Shown: positions 21,383-31,837, counted from the first letter of the stretch. The stretch is DNA of 64,000 bases from Leptodactylus fallax (GCA_947044405.1 CAMRHE010000115.1:4836001-4900000), one strand, 5' to 3'. Translations and numbers: made by a program. Notes: generated by a model from the letters alone, not told the origin.

Positions 21383-22578
21383 CTAGCAGTAAGGGGAGGT
21401 GGTGGTCCCACAAGACAAGTTGGTGGTCATCTTTTGCAACCTAATCCAGGAGAGATCAGGGTATAGCTGATCTAGAGCTACATCAAAGTCAAAGTCTCTC
21501 TTGGTGCGCGCTTGGGTCATAATAGCCTCTTTAAGCTCAAAGTCCTGTACACAACATATCACATCCCTGAGGGTAGAGGTCACTCCTTTAGAACACAGAG
21601 CTCTTCTCCGGGAAGCCCCTCACTCTGATATTGTTCTGCCAGCCTCTGTTATCCAGATCCTCAAGATGGCAGGTCGTGGGTCTGAGGGTCTCGGCTTGCG
21701 AGGATACAACTTCTCTCATGTGAGAGATATATCGGCGAGTCTCAACATGAGAATTCTTGAGTGTGTCTGCCAGTTGGCATAAATCCATTCTCATGGCCGT
21801 TATCTCCTGCTTGTAAGTTTGTTTAACCTTGTTGACCAGGTCTTTATAATCTTGCTTAGTGGGTTCCTGCTTAAAAAGGGTCTACCAGTGGGAGAAAGGG
21901 TCCAAAGTCTCAGGAGAGGAGGGGCCGGGGCTGGCATGAGACCTGATGGTTCTCCACAGCTGCCAGTAGCACAGGAGAGGGGTGAGCCAGGACAGATCAG
22001 TGGGGTAAGCAAGCAATGTCCCTGAGAGTTCTATGCAGCTCATTGCAGTGCAGGCTGGTGGGGGTAGGTGGGCCAAGGATCAATGTCCAATGAGTCAGAG
22101 GTTTGGAGGTGCAGAGTAGGTCTCCCGCCTCTGCAACAGTTCCTGGGAAGTAGCAGGTGCCAGGAGACCATGTGGTGAGTGGAAGCCCAGCCCAGAGGAG
22201 GAGAAGGCATGCAGCTAACCTGTGGTGCTTATCCCGGCCAGTACAGGTGGATAAATATAACGAGGGCCATTCATCAGAGGAGACGTGAGAGGGATAGTCC
22301 AGCGGCACAGAAGAGAGAGGAGCCGAAAGGAGTGGCGGGGATGAAGCTAGTGGGGAGTCCAATGGTGACAGCAGAGGTGCGGCGGTAGATGGAGCAGCAA
22401 AGCCAATGGCAGTGTGAGGATGAGAGTGGGGGTCTTGTCTCGGCTGTGGGTGTGAATGATGTGAAGTGTTGCCGGCAACAGTGTTGGGCTCAGTGCTATG
22501 GAGGGGCACTATGGAGGAAGGCCCTGAAGATGGTGCCTGGTGACCCAGAGCCTTTTTTAGTGGGATTTTATTCACCAT
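21383..22578 (-). pseudogene. LINE ORF1 (L1-type RNA-binding protein), frame-broken
   Basis: Starts at ATG 22578 with a Pro/Ser/His-rich N-terminal region (22578-21997). A later frame (21794-21588) gives a coiled-coil stretch and then LEDLDNRGWQNNIRVRGFPE, the hallmark entry to the RRM of L1 ORF1 proteins. The C-terminal domain appears in the next frame as LYPDLSWIRLQK (about 21440-21475). At least two frame changes separate the parts. In live elements this protein coats LINE RNA and acts as a chaperone. Confidence 0.75.
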
Positions 22579-22680
22579 GAGAGCAGGTGTAAGGCGGCAG
22601 GCTCAGTGTTAGCTGTGGAAGGGTCAGGAACTGTAGAGCTAAGCAGCCATCTTACTCGGTGTCCAGACCATGCCCCCCTA

Positions 22681-23119
22681 CATCAAATGTTTTGACTCTC
22701 ACCAGAGAAGTAGATTCTGAAGTTGCAATTGGTTTAATGAAGGCTAAACTAAAGTACAAAACATAAGGAAACTCCTTGTTCCTCATTCTAGAACTCCTTA
22801 AAGTGTTTTTTTTTTGCCCTTGTCAGATTCCCTAGTTGCAGTCCCAAGAGTAGCTGCTAAAAGTTTCACTGTTGGACCACCTGTAGCAGATGTAGGAAGA
22901 GAGTTGGAATGAAGCCAGGTAATGGGACAACAAAGAGGAGTAAATGGGGATGTAACCAGAAGACAAGCCAGGAGTAAAACACATCTAACCACAGGTACCA
23001 GGGAACAAAACCAGTAGGCACAAGACCAAATGTGTAAATCCAGAAGAAAAGTGGAGTTCAGAGGTTGAGGTCAAACACAGGACAAACACAGACTAAAAGA
23101 AAGTACATTATCAGTATCT
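22681..23119. other. Sequence without assigned feature
   Basis: No frame or repeat pair recognised. It adjoins the low-quality homopolymer block at 23120. Confidence 0.35.
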
Positions 23120-23622
23120 CAGGCCCCCCCCCAAAACTTATGCGGGGGGGAAGGCCCCCGGGGCGGGGGGCCCCCCCCCCCCCCCCCCAACCCGGGGGGG
23201 GGGACCCCCGGAGAAAAAAAAAATGAAAGAAAAAATAACCTTTTTCTTTTTTTTTTTTTTTTTTTTCCCCCCCCCCCCCCCTTTTAAAAAAAAAATTCCC
23301 CCCTGCCCTTGGGGCCTTACCTTTAGGGGTGTTATTTTTTATTTTTTTTTGGGTTTTTTTTAAAAAAAAAAAAACGGAACCATAAAAAAAAAAAAAAAAA
23401 AAAAAAACCCCCCCCGGCGCCCCGGGTGGGCGGGTGTGCCCCGGCCGGGCCACTGTGTGAGGGGCCAAAAAAAAAAAGGAGACCAAGGAGAAAAAAAAAA
23501 AAAAAAAAAAATATAAAAATTATTTAAAAAAAAAAAAAAAAGAAAAAAATATTTATAAATAAAAAAAAAAAAAAAAATAATATAATAAAAAAATATTATA
23601 AAAAAAAAAAAAAAAATACATG
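23120..23622. other. Homopolymer block, probable assembly artefact
   Basis: Runs of C, G, A and T up to about 20 bases follow one another with almost no normal sequence. Reading frames here encode only poly-Phe/Lys/Gly/Pro strings. It lies at the 3' edge of the Ngaro-like element. The pattern fits failed consensus or gap filling rather than a natural repeat. Confidence 0.75.
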
Positions 23623-24205
23623 ACATCGGCACTGAGGATGTTGTCTCAACCAACATATCACTTACCATTGCTGCGGCCTCCTTTTCACCCCCCTCCCCCA
23701 TTCTTATCTTACCTAAGAATGAAGACAACACAAGTTATTTTGGATTAATTGGCCACAGCAGCCATTTTATTACAATAACAATACAAATATAAATATATAA
23801 ACCGTATTTTATCAAATTATAAACCAATTTAAATAACCAATAACTAACAAAATAAATAACAATTAAATAACAATTAACCCCACGTTTTCCTGATAAACAA
23901 CCTTCTTGAGGGGGAGGTCCTTGGAGCTACCTAGATCTGGCCGCCAAACTGTCCATCACACCAAGTTACCCCCAGCCGCAAAAACCACAGGCTCGGAGGC
24001 ACCATAAAACACAGATGGCAGTATCACCACATATATACCAAAACCACTCCCCGGGACACCACCCAGCAGGAGCCCAAAAGCAGCCAGACCAACCAGAATT
24101 GTAGTTAATTATTGGGGAAACAACCCTCCATGTTTCCCCCACCACCGAATTTCAACCAACTCCAAGGACCCCCCACCCCGCCACAGCGCGCACGCCTTGA
24201 CCCCC
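23623..24205 (-). other. 3' non-coding region of the Ngaro-like element
   Basis: AT-rich stretch (about 23760-23880) followed by GC-richer sequence up to the hydrolase stop. No frame. Expected to carry the terminal repeats used by the recombinase, but I could not pair any. Confidence 0.45.
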
Positions 24206-24775
24206 TCAAGGATGCACGCCCCCCACCAATGCAAGAGCACGTTCAACCCCGTCTTGCAGGCCCAAGGCCCACAGATCAATTCCCACTGCATTAAGGTGAA
24301 CCCCATCAGCTAACCAAAAACCACCCTGCAAATCCTCCAATTCATGGTGCCGAACCACAATGCCACCATGCCTGACCACGAATGCTCCAATGGTCCTATT
24401 AACCTTGGCCCTTGCCCTATTAATGCTAGTCACCGACCTGGCCCCCCTCCACGAATGCCGAGGGACAATATCCGACCACACCACCACCACTGTCGGACAC
24501 TCCACCCATAAGCGCAACAAATCGTGTTTGACGTCCCTCACCAGTTCCCGAAAGGGGCGGGCACCCAAATCATTCCCACCCAGATGCAACACTAGGACAT
24601 CTGGAAGGTGATCTAGGCGGACGTACCGGAAAAACTCCCGCAACATACGACCCCACAACATACCCCGGAATCCTAGCCACCGGACCACCGCCACCGACCT
24701 GGGGAATCCTAGTTGCCGACCGTGGGGGCGCATTTTCGCTCTTTCCGCCCCCCAGTGAACATAAGAATGCCCCAT
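24206..24775 (-). CDS. SGNH-family hydrolase of the Ngaro-like element
   Basis: A 189-aa frame starting at ATG 24775. Block I is GHSYVHW (Ser4), block II GFRGM (about 35-39), block III LHLGGNDLG (Gly66-Asn68) and block V DGVHLN (Asp157, His160), so the complete Ser-Gly-Asn-His set plus catalytic Asp is present. SGNH enzymes hydrolyse esters, and an accessory hydrolase of this kind is known from Ngaro elements, where its role is unclear. It lies 150 bp downstream of the recombinase stop in another frame. A pyrimidine-rich tract ending in TAG lies just upstream (24802-24825), so it may be expressed by splicing rather than from its own ATG; the frame stays open for a few codons (PPARLVWI) before the ATG. 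Confidence 0.85.
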   Translation of the reverse strand: MGHSYVHWGAERAKMRPHGRQLGFPRSVAVVRWLGFRGMLWGRMLREFFRYVRLDHLPDVLVLHLGGNDLGARPFRELVRDVKHDLLRLWVECPTVVVVWSDIVPRHSWRGARSVTSINRARAKVNRTIGAFVVRHGGIVVRHHELEDLQGGFWLADGVHLNAVGIDLWALGLQDGVERALALVGGVHP

Positions 24776-24801
24776 AATCCATACCAGACGGGCTGGAGGA
24801 C

Positions 24802-24825
24802 CTACAAGAAAACAAAAAACAACCG
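24802..24825 (-). promoter_or_regulatory. Candidate 3' splice site before the hydrolase
   Basis: On the minus strand a TTGTTTTTTGTTTTCTTGTAG-type tract (pyrimidine-rich, ends AG at 24803-24802) precedes the in-frame start of the hydrolase region. It matches a vertebrate acceptor. A donor is not proven. Confidence 0.4.
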
Positions 24826-24927
24826 AATCCGCACATCAGCCAAGAAGAAAAATTAACAACCTTTACAGACTTCCAAGCCCCCTAAATTGATCCACCCCCC
24901 CCTTGTCTCAGCGTAGATACATCCAAA

Positions 24928-25848
24928 CTACAACAAATGGGGGCGCACATATGAGACAAAGCGACGCGATTCCCATCTGCCGATCCGACGAACCACCTCA
25001 GGGCCCAATCCCCACACCGAGGCCTCGGTAGCAGCACCAATTCTAAATGAATGTGGCGCAAACACCGACGGATCATGGCCCACAGCCACCAAACATTTTC
25101 TAAACATCCACGTAAACTGATAACGTGATAAAAATGACCCATCCATATGGCACAACAGGGGGCCAAAATGTCCCTGTTGAAGGCCGCTAAAATTCTCAAA
25201 ACACCTCACCGGACACATCTCGGACGTCGTCACCGGGAACAGACGGACTCTACGACCCCTGCCTGACTGGTCTGTCTTAGATCTCCGTATTACAAACTCA
25301 ACCCCCGGCCCCTCCACTGACACGTCCTGAAAAAAGACCCCTCCTGCCTTCCTCTTACACGGGGACACCAATTCCCCCACTCTCAAGGCCCCAAAAAATG
25401 CCCACGAAAAAGCTAACTGAAACAAAGCAACCTCGAACGGTGAAGAACATGCCCCTCGTAACGCCTCCCCCAGACGTTCAAGCAACTGAAAAGAAACCGG
25501 CCTGCGCCCATCCGGGCGGGACCGTCCCTTCCGGAAGCCCCGTAGCGCCTGCAACACCAAAAACTCCTTAGTGACATCCCCCCATCCCCTAAAACGAAAA
25601 CCAAAGGCCAAACCCGCCACCAGGCGATTCATCCTAGACACAGACCAACCCGCCAGCGACCCCCGACCAATCAACACCAGCACCGCCGTACGTCTGTCCC
25701 CATCCGAAGAAACACCCCCCAACTCGCCTGCCACAGCCTCAAACTCCCTCCATGCTACCTCGTATGCTGCCCTGGTACTATCTGCTAACGAAGACCGAAT
25801 CAGCTCACCCGCCGCGGCAAGACCACGCCCCACAGGTGATCTGGACAT
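24928..25848 (-). CDS. Tyrosine recombinase of the Ngaro-like element
   Basis: The frame is open from 25983 and the ATG at 25848 (MSRSPVGRGL) is the likely start; it overlaps the end of the RNase H frame by about 49 nt. Numbering from 25983, the catalytic residues are Arg201 (ALRVGEL), His311 and Arg314 (HSFRIGAAT), Trp337 (IGRW) and nucleophile Tyr345 (FVSYVRP). An N-terminal SAM-like core-binding region is visible around residues 55-150. This enzyme class joins the circular cDNA of DIRS-order elements to the genome without target duplication. The frame ends six residues after the nucleophile, as expected. It is intact. Confidence 0.9.
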   Translation of the reverse strand: MSRSPVGRGLAAAGELIRSSLADSTRAAYEVAWREFEAVAGELGGVSSDGDRRTAVLVLIGRGSLAGWSVSRMNRLVAGLAFGFRFRGWGDVTKEFLVLQALRGFRKGRSRPDGRRPVSFQLLERLGEALRGACSSPFEVALFQLAFSWAFFGALRVGELVSPCKRKAGGVFFQDVSVEGPGVEFVIRRSKTDQSGRGRRVRLFPVTTSEMCPVRCFENFSGLQQGHFGPLLCHMDGSFLSRYQFTWMFRKCLVAVGHDPSVFAPHSFRIGAATEASVWGLGPEVVRRIGRWESRRFVSYVRPHLL

Positions 25849-26438
25849 GGGATTCCAGTGACGTCCGCCTCGGGGGCCACCTGCCGAAACCGCTCCCACT
25901 GAAACCGAGAAAGAGAATCGGCAATTACATTGGTGACACCAGGGACATGAACAGCCACCACCCAAGCGTTCAGAGATAAACAACGCAGCACCAAGTGCCG
26001 CAACAAGCGAACCACCAGAGGGGACGAGGCCGTTAATGAATTAATGGCACCAACTACGGACTGGTTGTCACAGTGGAAACGTACCTTCCTGTTTCTGAAA
26101 CGATCCCCCCAAATCTCCAACGCCACCACAATAGGGAATAACTCCAACAAACACAGGTTCCGAACCAACCCCTGCTCTATCCAACCCGCTGGCCACCGGT
26201 CCGCACACCATTGTCCCCTACAAAAAGCCCCAAAACCAACCGACCCGGACGCATCCGTGTATAAGTCCCAATCATAAACGTCAGCCACAGGCGACATAAC
26301 CAAGGAGCGGCCGTTGTACTTACACAAAAAATTGGCCCACACCTCTAAGTCATCCCTGTGATCCCTCGTCAACCGTATAAAGTGCCTGGGCGACGACACC
26401 CCCGCCGTAGCCCCCGCCAAGCACCTGCAAAAAAACAC
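25800..26438 (-). CDS. RNase H domain of the Ngaro-like element
   Basis: Contains LYTDASGSVGFGA, LCLLELFPIVVALEIWG, HCDNQSVVGAIN and GVTNVIADSLSR, the D-E-D-D motif series of DIRS/Ngaro RNase H. It continues the RT region after a frame change inside an A7 run (26429-26435) and ends after overlapping the recombinase start. The enzyme removes the RNA strand of the hybrid during cDNA synthesis. The frame change may be a sequencing indel. Confidence 0.85.
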   Translation of the reverse strand: MFFCRCLAGATAGVSSPRHFIRLTRDHRDDLEVWANFLCKYNGRSLVMSPVADVYDWDLYTDASGSVGFGAFCRGQWCADRWPAGWIEQGLVRNLCLLELFPIVVALEIWGDRFRNRKVRFHCDNQSVVGAINSLTASSPLVVRLLRHLVLRCLSLNAWVVAVHVPGVTNVIADSLSRFQWERFRQVAPEADVTGIPCPDHLWGVVLPRRVS

Positions 26439-26679
26439 GCCCCATTGGCATGATCCTGCACGCGAAATTGAGCTTTCTCAAGAGCGACTGCAAGTCCCTA
26501 AGCGTGATCTTACGTAATCTTGCAGCCCGGTCTACCTCCTGCCGCAGCGCGACCAGCTTGTCTTCTGGTAAACGGCACTCCATCCGCTCGGCATCAATAG
26601 TGATACCTAGAAAGCTCAAGCACGTACATGGGCCTTCAGTCTTACCTGGCGCTAGGGGGACCCCAAAACACGCCGCCAC
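26350..26679 (-). pseudogene. RT C-terminal/connection segment
   Basis: Same frame as the RT, separated from it by an in-frame TGA at 26680-26682. It includes FLGITID and LRDLQSLLRKLNFACRIMP, typical of the region after the catalytic box in DIRS-type RTs. The RNase H follows in a shifted frame. Confidence 0.75.
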
Positions 26680-28744
26680 TCATTCAAGAGACCGAAGCAG
26701 CGAATGGCAAACGGGGGAGTCGGCAGGACCGAGGCACAAAAAATCATCCAAGTAGTGGATAACAGACCCGACACCCGCCAGGTCCTTCACTACCCACTCC
26801 AGGAATGAACTAAAGGCCTCAAAGTAGGCACAAGAAATCGCGCAACCCATAGGGAGACAATGATCTACGAAATACGCCCCGTTCCAGAAACACCCTAAGA
26901 GCCTAAGGCTCTCAGGGTGAACCGGGAGGAGGCGAAAAGCCGACTCAATGTCCGTCTTTGCCATCAACGCCCCTGTCCCATATTTCTGCACCCAATTAAC
27001 GGCCGCATCAAATGAGGTATATACGACGGAGCTCAGCTCAGGATCAATACCATCATTAACCGACCCCCCTTTTGGGTACGACAAATGATGGATGAGCCTG
27101 AACTTGTTGGGTTCTTTTTTGGGCACTACACCTAACGGAGAAACTACAAAATCCGCAAACGGCGGTGAACTAAAAGGACCCGCCATGCGTCCCAAGGCAA
27201 CCTCCTTGGCCAACTTTTCCATCACCACCCCCGGGGAAGCCGATACCAAATTCCTCGTGGACAAGGAGGCCCCCTGAAGCGCTGACGGGATCCGAAAACC
27301 CTGCCCAAAACCGTCCCGCAACAACTGGGCCCTAAGACGGTCCGGATAGCGATTAAGATAAGGCTCCATCTCTAGCAGCTTCACCGGTGTCAACCCCATG
27401 GCCAGGTGCCCCTCCCGGCTGCCGTCCCTTCCCTCTTTTAAAACATTTGACGGAACCGTGGGAAGATCCCCGCAAGCGGAACATGAGTGCTTAAACTTAC
27501 AGGTCGTCCCGAACTTGCACTGGCCTTGGTTAAATTGCCAGCAAAATCCTGTCTTACCCCCAGCCCCCTGCCCAGTTGGGGACTGACTAGCAGGGCCGGA
27601 TGAACCGGCCACTCCCTGAAAGGGCTGCCCAAATCGGGAAGGGGCCATAACTCTCAGCCACAATCCTATATCTTTTTGATCCCACCGAATAGACGGTCGG
27701 ATTGCCCTGCGCTGACGGAACTGCTCATCGTAGCGCAGCCACGTCAAACCCCCGTAAACCCGGTAAGCCTCCCCGATAGCATCCAAATAACAGAAGAGCC
27801 CCGAACAGTGTTCAGGAGTCTTCTCCCCAATAACGCTGGCCAGAATAGCGAACGCCTGCATCCAGTTAGTAAACGTCTGCGGGATTAAACGCCAACGCCT
27901 CTTTTCCTCCTCCTCCTTCTTGCTCTCATCCCGCTTCCCCTTGTCCAGGTTGAATTTAGCTAATGGCAGCAAGGAAAAGATTTCGACGTATTCATCACGT
28001 CAAATCTTATCCTTCACCTCCTTCTTTAAATGCGCTTCCAGGGGGCCCTCATAACACAAGTATACCTCCCCCCTGGCTCTGTCATCTAAACGAATACCGT
28101 CTCCCTCTTTTTCCATCTGGACCGACACTTCTACCCCCCGCCTCTCTACGAACCAAACTATCCGACGGCAAAACTATTACTGGAGGGGGTGCGGATCCCC
28201 CGACCCACGCTGCCACAGGGGAACCCGCCGCCCCCCTTTCCCCTCCTGACCGCGACAATACATCACGCAGCCCGCCTAACAGCGACCGCAGCTCCTCACC
28301 TAAACCCGCCGCCGTCCCTGTCGCCGCCTGGCTATCCCCAACCCCCACGTCGGGTCCCTCCCCGCACGCCTGTGATCTAAACAACGCCGGCACAGAACCA
28401 GACAAAGACAAACACTCACCCGGCTGCGCAGAAGCTGTGATCCCACCAGCCGCTTGTCCAGAATCCACCCGACGAGACGTATCCAGGAAGTCATCAACAT
28501 CGGAGTCTTGGTCGTCGTCACCGGCCACCGCGGCCCTGGAACCGCCAGCACACGAAGAGCACCCCCGCCTGGAGGCCGCCACAAGCCCAGAAGAGGAACG
28601 GTCGGGAGACCGTCCGCCGGAAGCCGCCCGCCGCTCCATCGACACCGAGGTACGCCCGGCCGCTCCAGTGGACCGGCGTGAAGCTTCGGGAGACATCAGC
28701 CGTCTGCTCACTCGCCTAGCAGCCCCCCCCCCCGACCGGAGCAT
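26680..28744 (-). pseudogene. Gag-RT frame of the Ngaro-like element, interrupted
   Basis: From ATG 28744 the N-terminal part is Arg/Ser/Gly-rich with an acidic DDDQDSDVDDFLD patch. Around 28000-28060 it reads YEGPLEAHLKKEVKDK, then a TGA (28000-28002), then the conserved core (EIFSLLPLAKFNLDKGK, YGGLTWLRYDEQFR). A CCCH-type finger CWQFNQGQCKFGTTCKFKHS follows at about 27495-27550. The RT has PLGVVPKKEPNKFRLIHHLS, MAKTDIESAFRLLP (block A) and HYLDDFL (about 26742-26757) and ends at an in-frame TGA (26680-26682). A further frame change lies in a T5 run at 28108-28112. Gag-like protein packages the RNA and the RT copies it. The breaks may be decay or consensus errors. Confidence 0.83.
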
Positions 28745-29220
28745 CGCCAGTAGGGGCCGCCGTTGCCCTGGTTGAGCTGGGGGGCGGAGTCAAGGTGGGA
28801 AGGGGGCGTGGCCACTCGGACCGCAAGCCCCGCCCCCTCCCCACCGCTGGTCCCGGCCGCTGAGCTGGATGCCTCCCAGGCCGGGAGCCGCTGCCCGAAG
28901 CTGCAGGGCGCGCCCGCCGGCCTGGAGGGTCCCTGGAAGGGCTCCGCAGCCGGCGCCAGGACCTGGGTGCATTGTCAGGGCTTAAACGCTCCGGCGGCCG
29001 AGCCCGACGCTGCCGCCGGGCCGAGGCCACGCCCACTGGAGCCCTGGAAGGAGAGGGTGAAGAGGAGGCCGCCGGCGCCATGTGCTGACCTGGAGAAGAC
29101 AGCGCCGGATCGATGGGGACCGCGTCGACGATCCCCTGCACCTGCTGACACAGCCATTCTGCGTCCACGGAGCCGGCAGCAGCGCGGGAGCTGCCCCAGG
29201 AGGACTTCAAGCTCAGACAT
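28716..29220 (-). pseudogene. N-terminal Gag region of the Ngaro-like element
   Basis: GC-rich coding-like stretch. MSELEVLLGQL starts at 29220; after a frame change near 29170 it reads DAEWLCQQVQGIVDAVP and then a long Arg/Pro/Ser-rich basic tail (RARPPERLSP, RRLRSPSRD) typical of DIRS-order Gag. It passes into the 28744 frame at a C11 run (28723-28733). The plus strand also has long frames here, but these are by-products of GC-rich sequence. Confidence 0.55.
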
Positions 29221-29440
29221 CTCACAGGTAAGTCGCGCGACCCGACCTGCTCTGATCCCTCTTCACCGCGTAACTGACCGCGGGAAGCCCTCGCTAGTCC
29301 CCTATAACCCCTCTCCCTAACTACTCCCGCCACTGCACTCTGACCCCCTCCCCTAGTAACCCTACGCCAACCCCTTCAGGCCCTGTCATGGCAGCCTCCC
29401 CCATGCTTTGCCCGGGTCCGGCCTTACTGTAGGGTTGGGT
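29221..29440 (-). other. 5' leader of the Ngaro-like element
   Basis: Non-coding sequence upstream of the first Gag ATG, containing ACCTGTGAGATG just before it. The expected 5' terminal repeat is lost in the homopolymer block beyond 29441. Confidence 0.45.
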
Positions 29441-30073
29441 TCAAACAAAGAAGAGGAATGAATCTTTCAAAAAAATTTTTCTCTTTTTTTTTTTTGGCTG
29501 TTGTTTTGGGTTGTAAAAATATTGGTGGAATAGCACTGTGTGGAAAAAAGTGCTTTTAAAAGGTGTTGGAAATTGTTGTTTGTAATCCCGGGGAACGCCC
29601 CAAAAAAAATTTTTTGTTTTTTTTTTTTTGCAAAAATAAGTTAAGTCATTTGTGTTTGTTGAAATTTTGGGAAAGAAAAAATGAAAAGTTTTTTTTTTTT
29701 CTTTTTTATGTGATTTTTGTGAAAATTTTAAATTTTATATTTTTTTTTTTTTTTTTTTATAAAAAATTTATATATTTCTTTGGTCTGTGGGTGCCGCCCC
29801 TTTTTTTTGTGTGGGGTGGGGGGGGGGGGGGGAATTGAAATTTGTGGTTTTTTGTTGTGTTTTGTGTGGGGGGGGGGGGTTTGGGAAAGGTTGGGGGGGG
29901 GGGGCCCTCCCCCCCCCCCCCCCTTTTTCCCCCCCCCCTGCCCGCCCGCGTGTTAAAGAGGGGTGGGGGGGGGGGGGGGGGGGGGGGGTGGGTGCGGGAA
30001 AAAAAAGTGCTTTTTATTTGGTAGTAAAAAAGATAAAAAAAAGGTAAAAAAATGTGTTGTGTGTGTTGTGGGT

Positions 30074-30118
<45 letters not shown>

Positions 30119-30230
30119 TGCATTTTTTTTTGTGTATTTTTTTTTTCCCCCCCCCCTTTTTTTTGATAATAAAAGTAAAGGAGGGGGGAGAGTGGGGGAG
30201 GGTGGTGTAGGGGGGGGGGGGGCTGGTGTG
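29441..30230. other. Homopolymer block, probable assembly artefact
   Basis: Long runs of T, G, C and A in succession, with short near-normal words between. It lies at the 5' edge of the Ngaro-like element and mirrors the block at 23120-23622. Frames through it encode only low-complexity Gly/Phe/Pro strings and are not genes. Confidence 0.75.
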
Positions 30231-31836
30231 TTTGGATGGAAAGAGAATTAAAGTGTTGATGTTGTTTTCTTGGTGAATGAACAGAGATTTATAGTGCTGA
30301 TCTAGTCGATAGCCAGGACAGAAGCTGACACAGCAGAACTAAGCTGGGATTTAGACGCAGGGCTCCTGGACCAACTGTAATGACCAAAGACATGCAAACT
30401 GCAGTGCAACATTTAATAATATAATAAAAGTAACAATACATTATATTTACAAAAAGGGAAATATCTATCTATCTATCTATCTATCTATCTAGCTATCTAT
30501 CTATCTATCGTTACATTGTATATGGTAAAGTACTGAAGAGTGTGTATATTTCATCCAGAATGTGCAGCTGGGTGAGGTTAAAAGAACTCAGAAAACTGTT
30601 GTTTCAGCAAAGCCTTGCTCCCTAGGCACTCTTTTCTTTAAAGTTTTGTATGGGCTGGATTTTTATAGAATGGGATGTAGACTGGTAGTGAGATGTGACA
30701 TTCCCTCCCCCACTCCAGTACGACTGTTTCCCCTAGCCGGAAACAAACCCAGGTATAGCTGCTGGGCGCATTACTATGTGAATACATACAAGCCTGAAAG
30801 GCTCAGTAGGTGTCATAGCATGGAGACTGCATGTCCTGTGCAGACTGTGCACATCCTGATCCCCCTGTGTGTTCTGAAGTACCTAGGTGAGGTCTAGTTA
30901 GTGCCCACACAGGCAGGTATTTTGTTTTGCATTACTTTAGTGCTGTGGACTTATACAAGTGACTGTTAAACTTGGTTGCCTCTGTGTTGGATGGAAAATG
31001 AACTGTTTTGGACTTGAAATTTGGTTGTGAAATCTGTAATTGCTGACCCCACCCACATGTACAGATCCCAACACTATCTAAACATTGATACTCGCAGTAA
31101 AGGATCCCAGCTACAGATGTGCAGCCCCCCGACTATGTCCTCTTGGCTGTGCATGTTGAGATATGTATATCACAAGTTAAGCTGCTTTTCCTCAACATAA
31201 CATGGCTTTATGATAAACCATCACAAAGGGATATGATATCCTATTTGTGTCTAAGTGTGGCCACTAGTTTTTGTAACAAGCCAGGGTTTGTTCCATTTCC
31301 TATTCTCCACCGCAACATCCTTTAGCATTCTAGTCTTCTTCTTGAGCGATCTGCCATCTTCTCCACCCCCCAGGTCACCACTGAGCCCTGTGATTGGGTG
31401 TCAGCAATTACGTGTGGGGGGGGGGATATTACATCATCACAGTTTGGCGCTAAAGCATTAACATCTACTTGTAACGTCAAAGCATGGTGATAGCAACATC
31501 CCCCTACCTGACTGCTAAGACGTTAGTGGTGACCTGGGTGCCAGAGAGATGATAGATGGGATGGGATGAAGCAGTGGCAGGAAAGGTGAGTAAATGTTTC
31601 ATTTATTTTTGCAAACCTTCCCTGACCTCGGCTGCCAGCACCCCTCCCCTCAGAGTGCCATTTTTTCATAGCAGCTGTACCACTCTACAGAATTGTCATA
31701 TCCAAGTGTATAGGAACACAATGCAATGTTCAGAATAGCGAATATGACAAATATGACATTTTGAGTATGTACAGCGTCGGCACCCAAAGAGGCTCCGCAC
31801 CTTGACACCTTCAAAGTAGGTGATCGGCAGCAATGC
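30231..31836. other. Intergenic sequence
   Basis: No supported gene. The tetranucleotide microsatellite inside it is listed separately. The part from about 30560 to 31000 has the base composition of an LTR or UTR, but no repeat partner is in the window. Confidence 0.35.
30462..30509. repeat. (ATCT)n microsatellite
   Basis: About twelve tandem ATCT units with one interruption (AGCT) near 30491. Confidence 0.95.
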
Positions 31837-31837
31837 C

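Larger units (their letters stand above)
20040..22680 (-). mobile_element. L1-clade LINE, 5' half (3' end missing)
   Basis: Minus-strand element starting near 22680 with a short leader that includes AAGATGGCTGC, followed by ORF1 and the ORF2 endonuclease. It breaks off near 20040 at the end of the endonuclease. Loss of the 3' part is unusual, since LINE copies are normally 5'-truncated. The missing part is what the fragment at 3128-6190 contains. Confidence 0.75.
23623..29440 (-). mobile_element. Ngaro-like tyrosine-recombinase retrotransposon
   Basis: Minus-strand element with the order Gag, RT, RNase H, tyrosine recombinase, SGNH hydrolase. It lacks a DDE integrase and LTRs. A hydrolase downstream of the recombinase, and no methyltransferase, point to the Ngaro branch of the DIRS order. 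Split direct repeats were not found, probably because both termini run into homopolymer blocks (23120-23622, 29441-30230). Several frame breaks fall in homopolymer runs. Confidence 0.88.

Noticed and set aside
23058..23731. Long poly-Phe/Lys/Pro reading frames on the minus strand
   Set aside because: They arise from homopolymer runs in a low-quality block and have no protein-like composition.
27963..29320. Long plus-strand frames (270 aa and 185 aa) across the Ngaro Gag region
   Set aside because: The minus strand carries recognisable Gag motifs here; the plus-strand frames follow from high GC content.
28716..29333. CpG island of a host gene
   Set aside because: The GC- and CpG-rich stretch is explained by the Gag N-terminus and leader of the Ngaro-like element; no host exon is evident.
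29563..30166. Gly/Phe-rich frames on the plus strand
   Set aside because: Homopolymer block, same reasoning.
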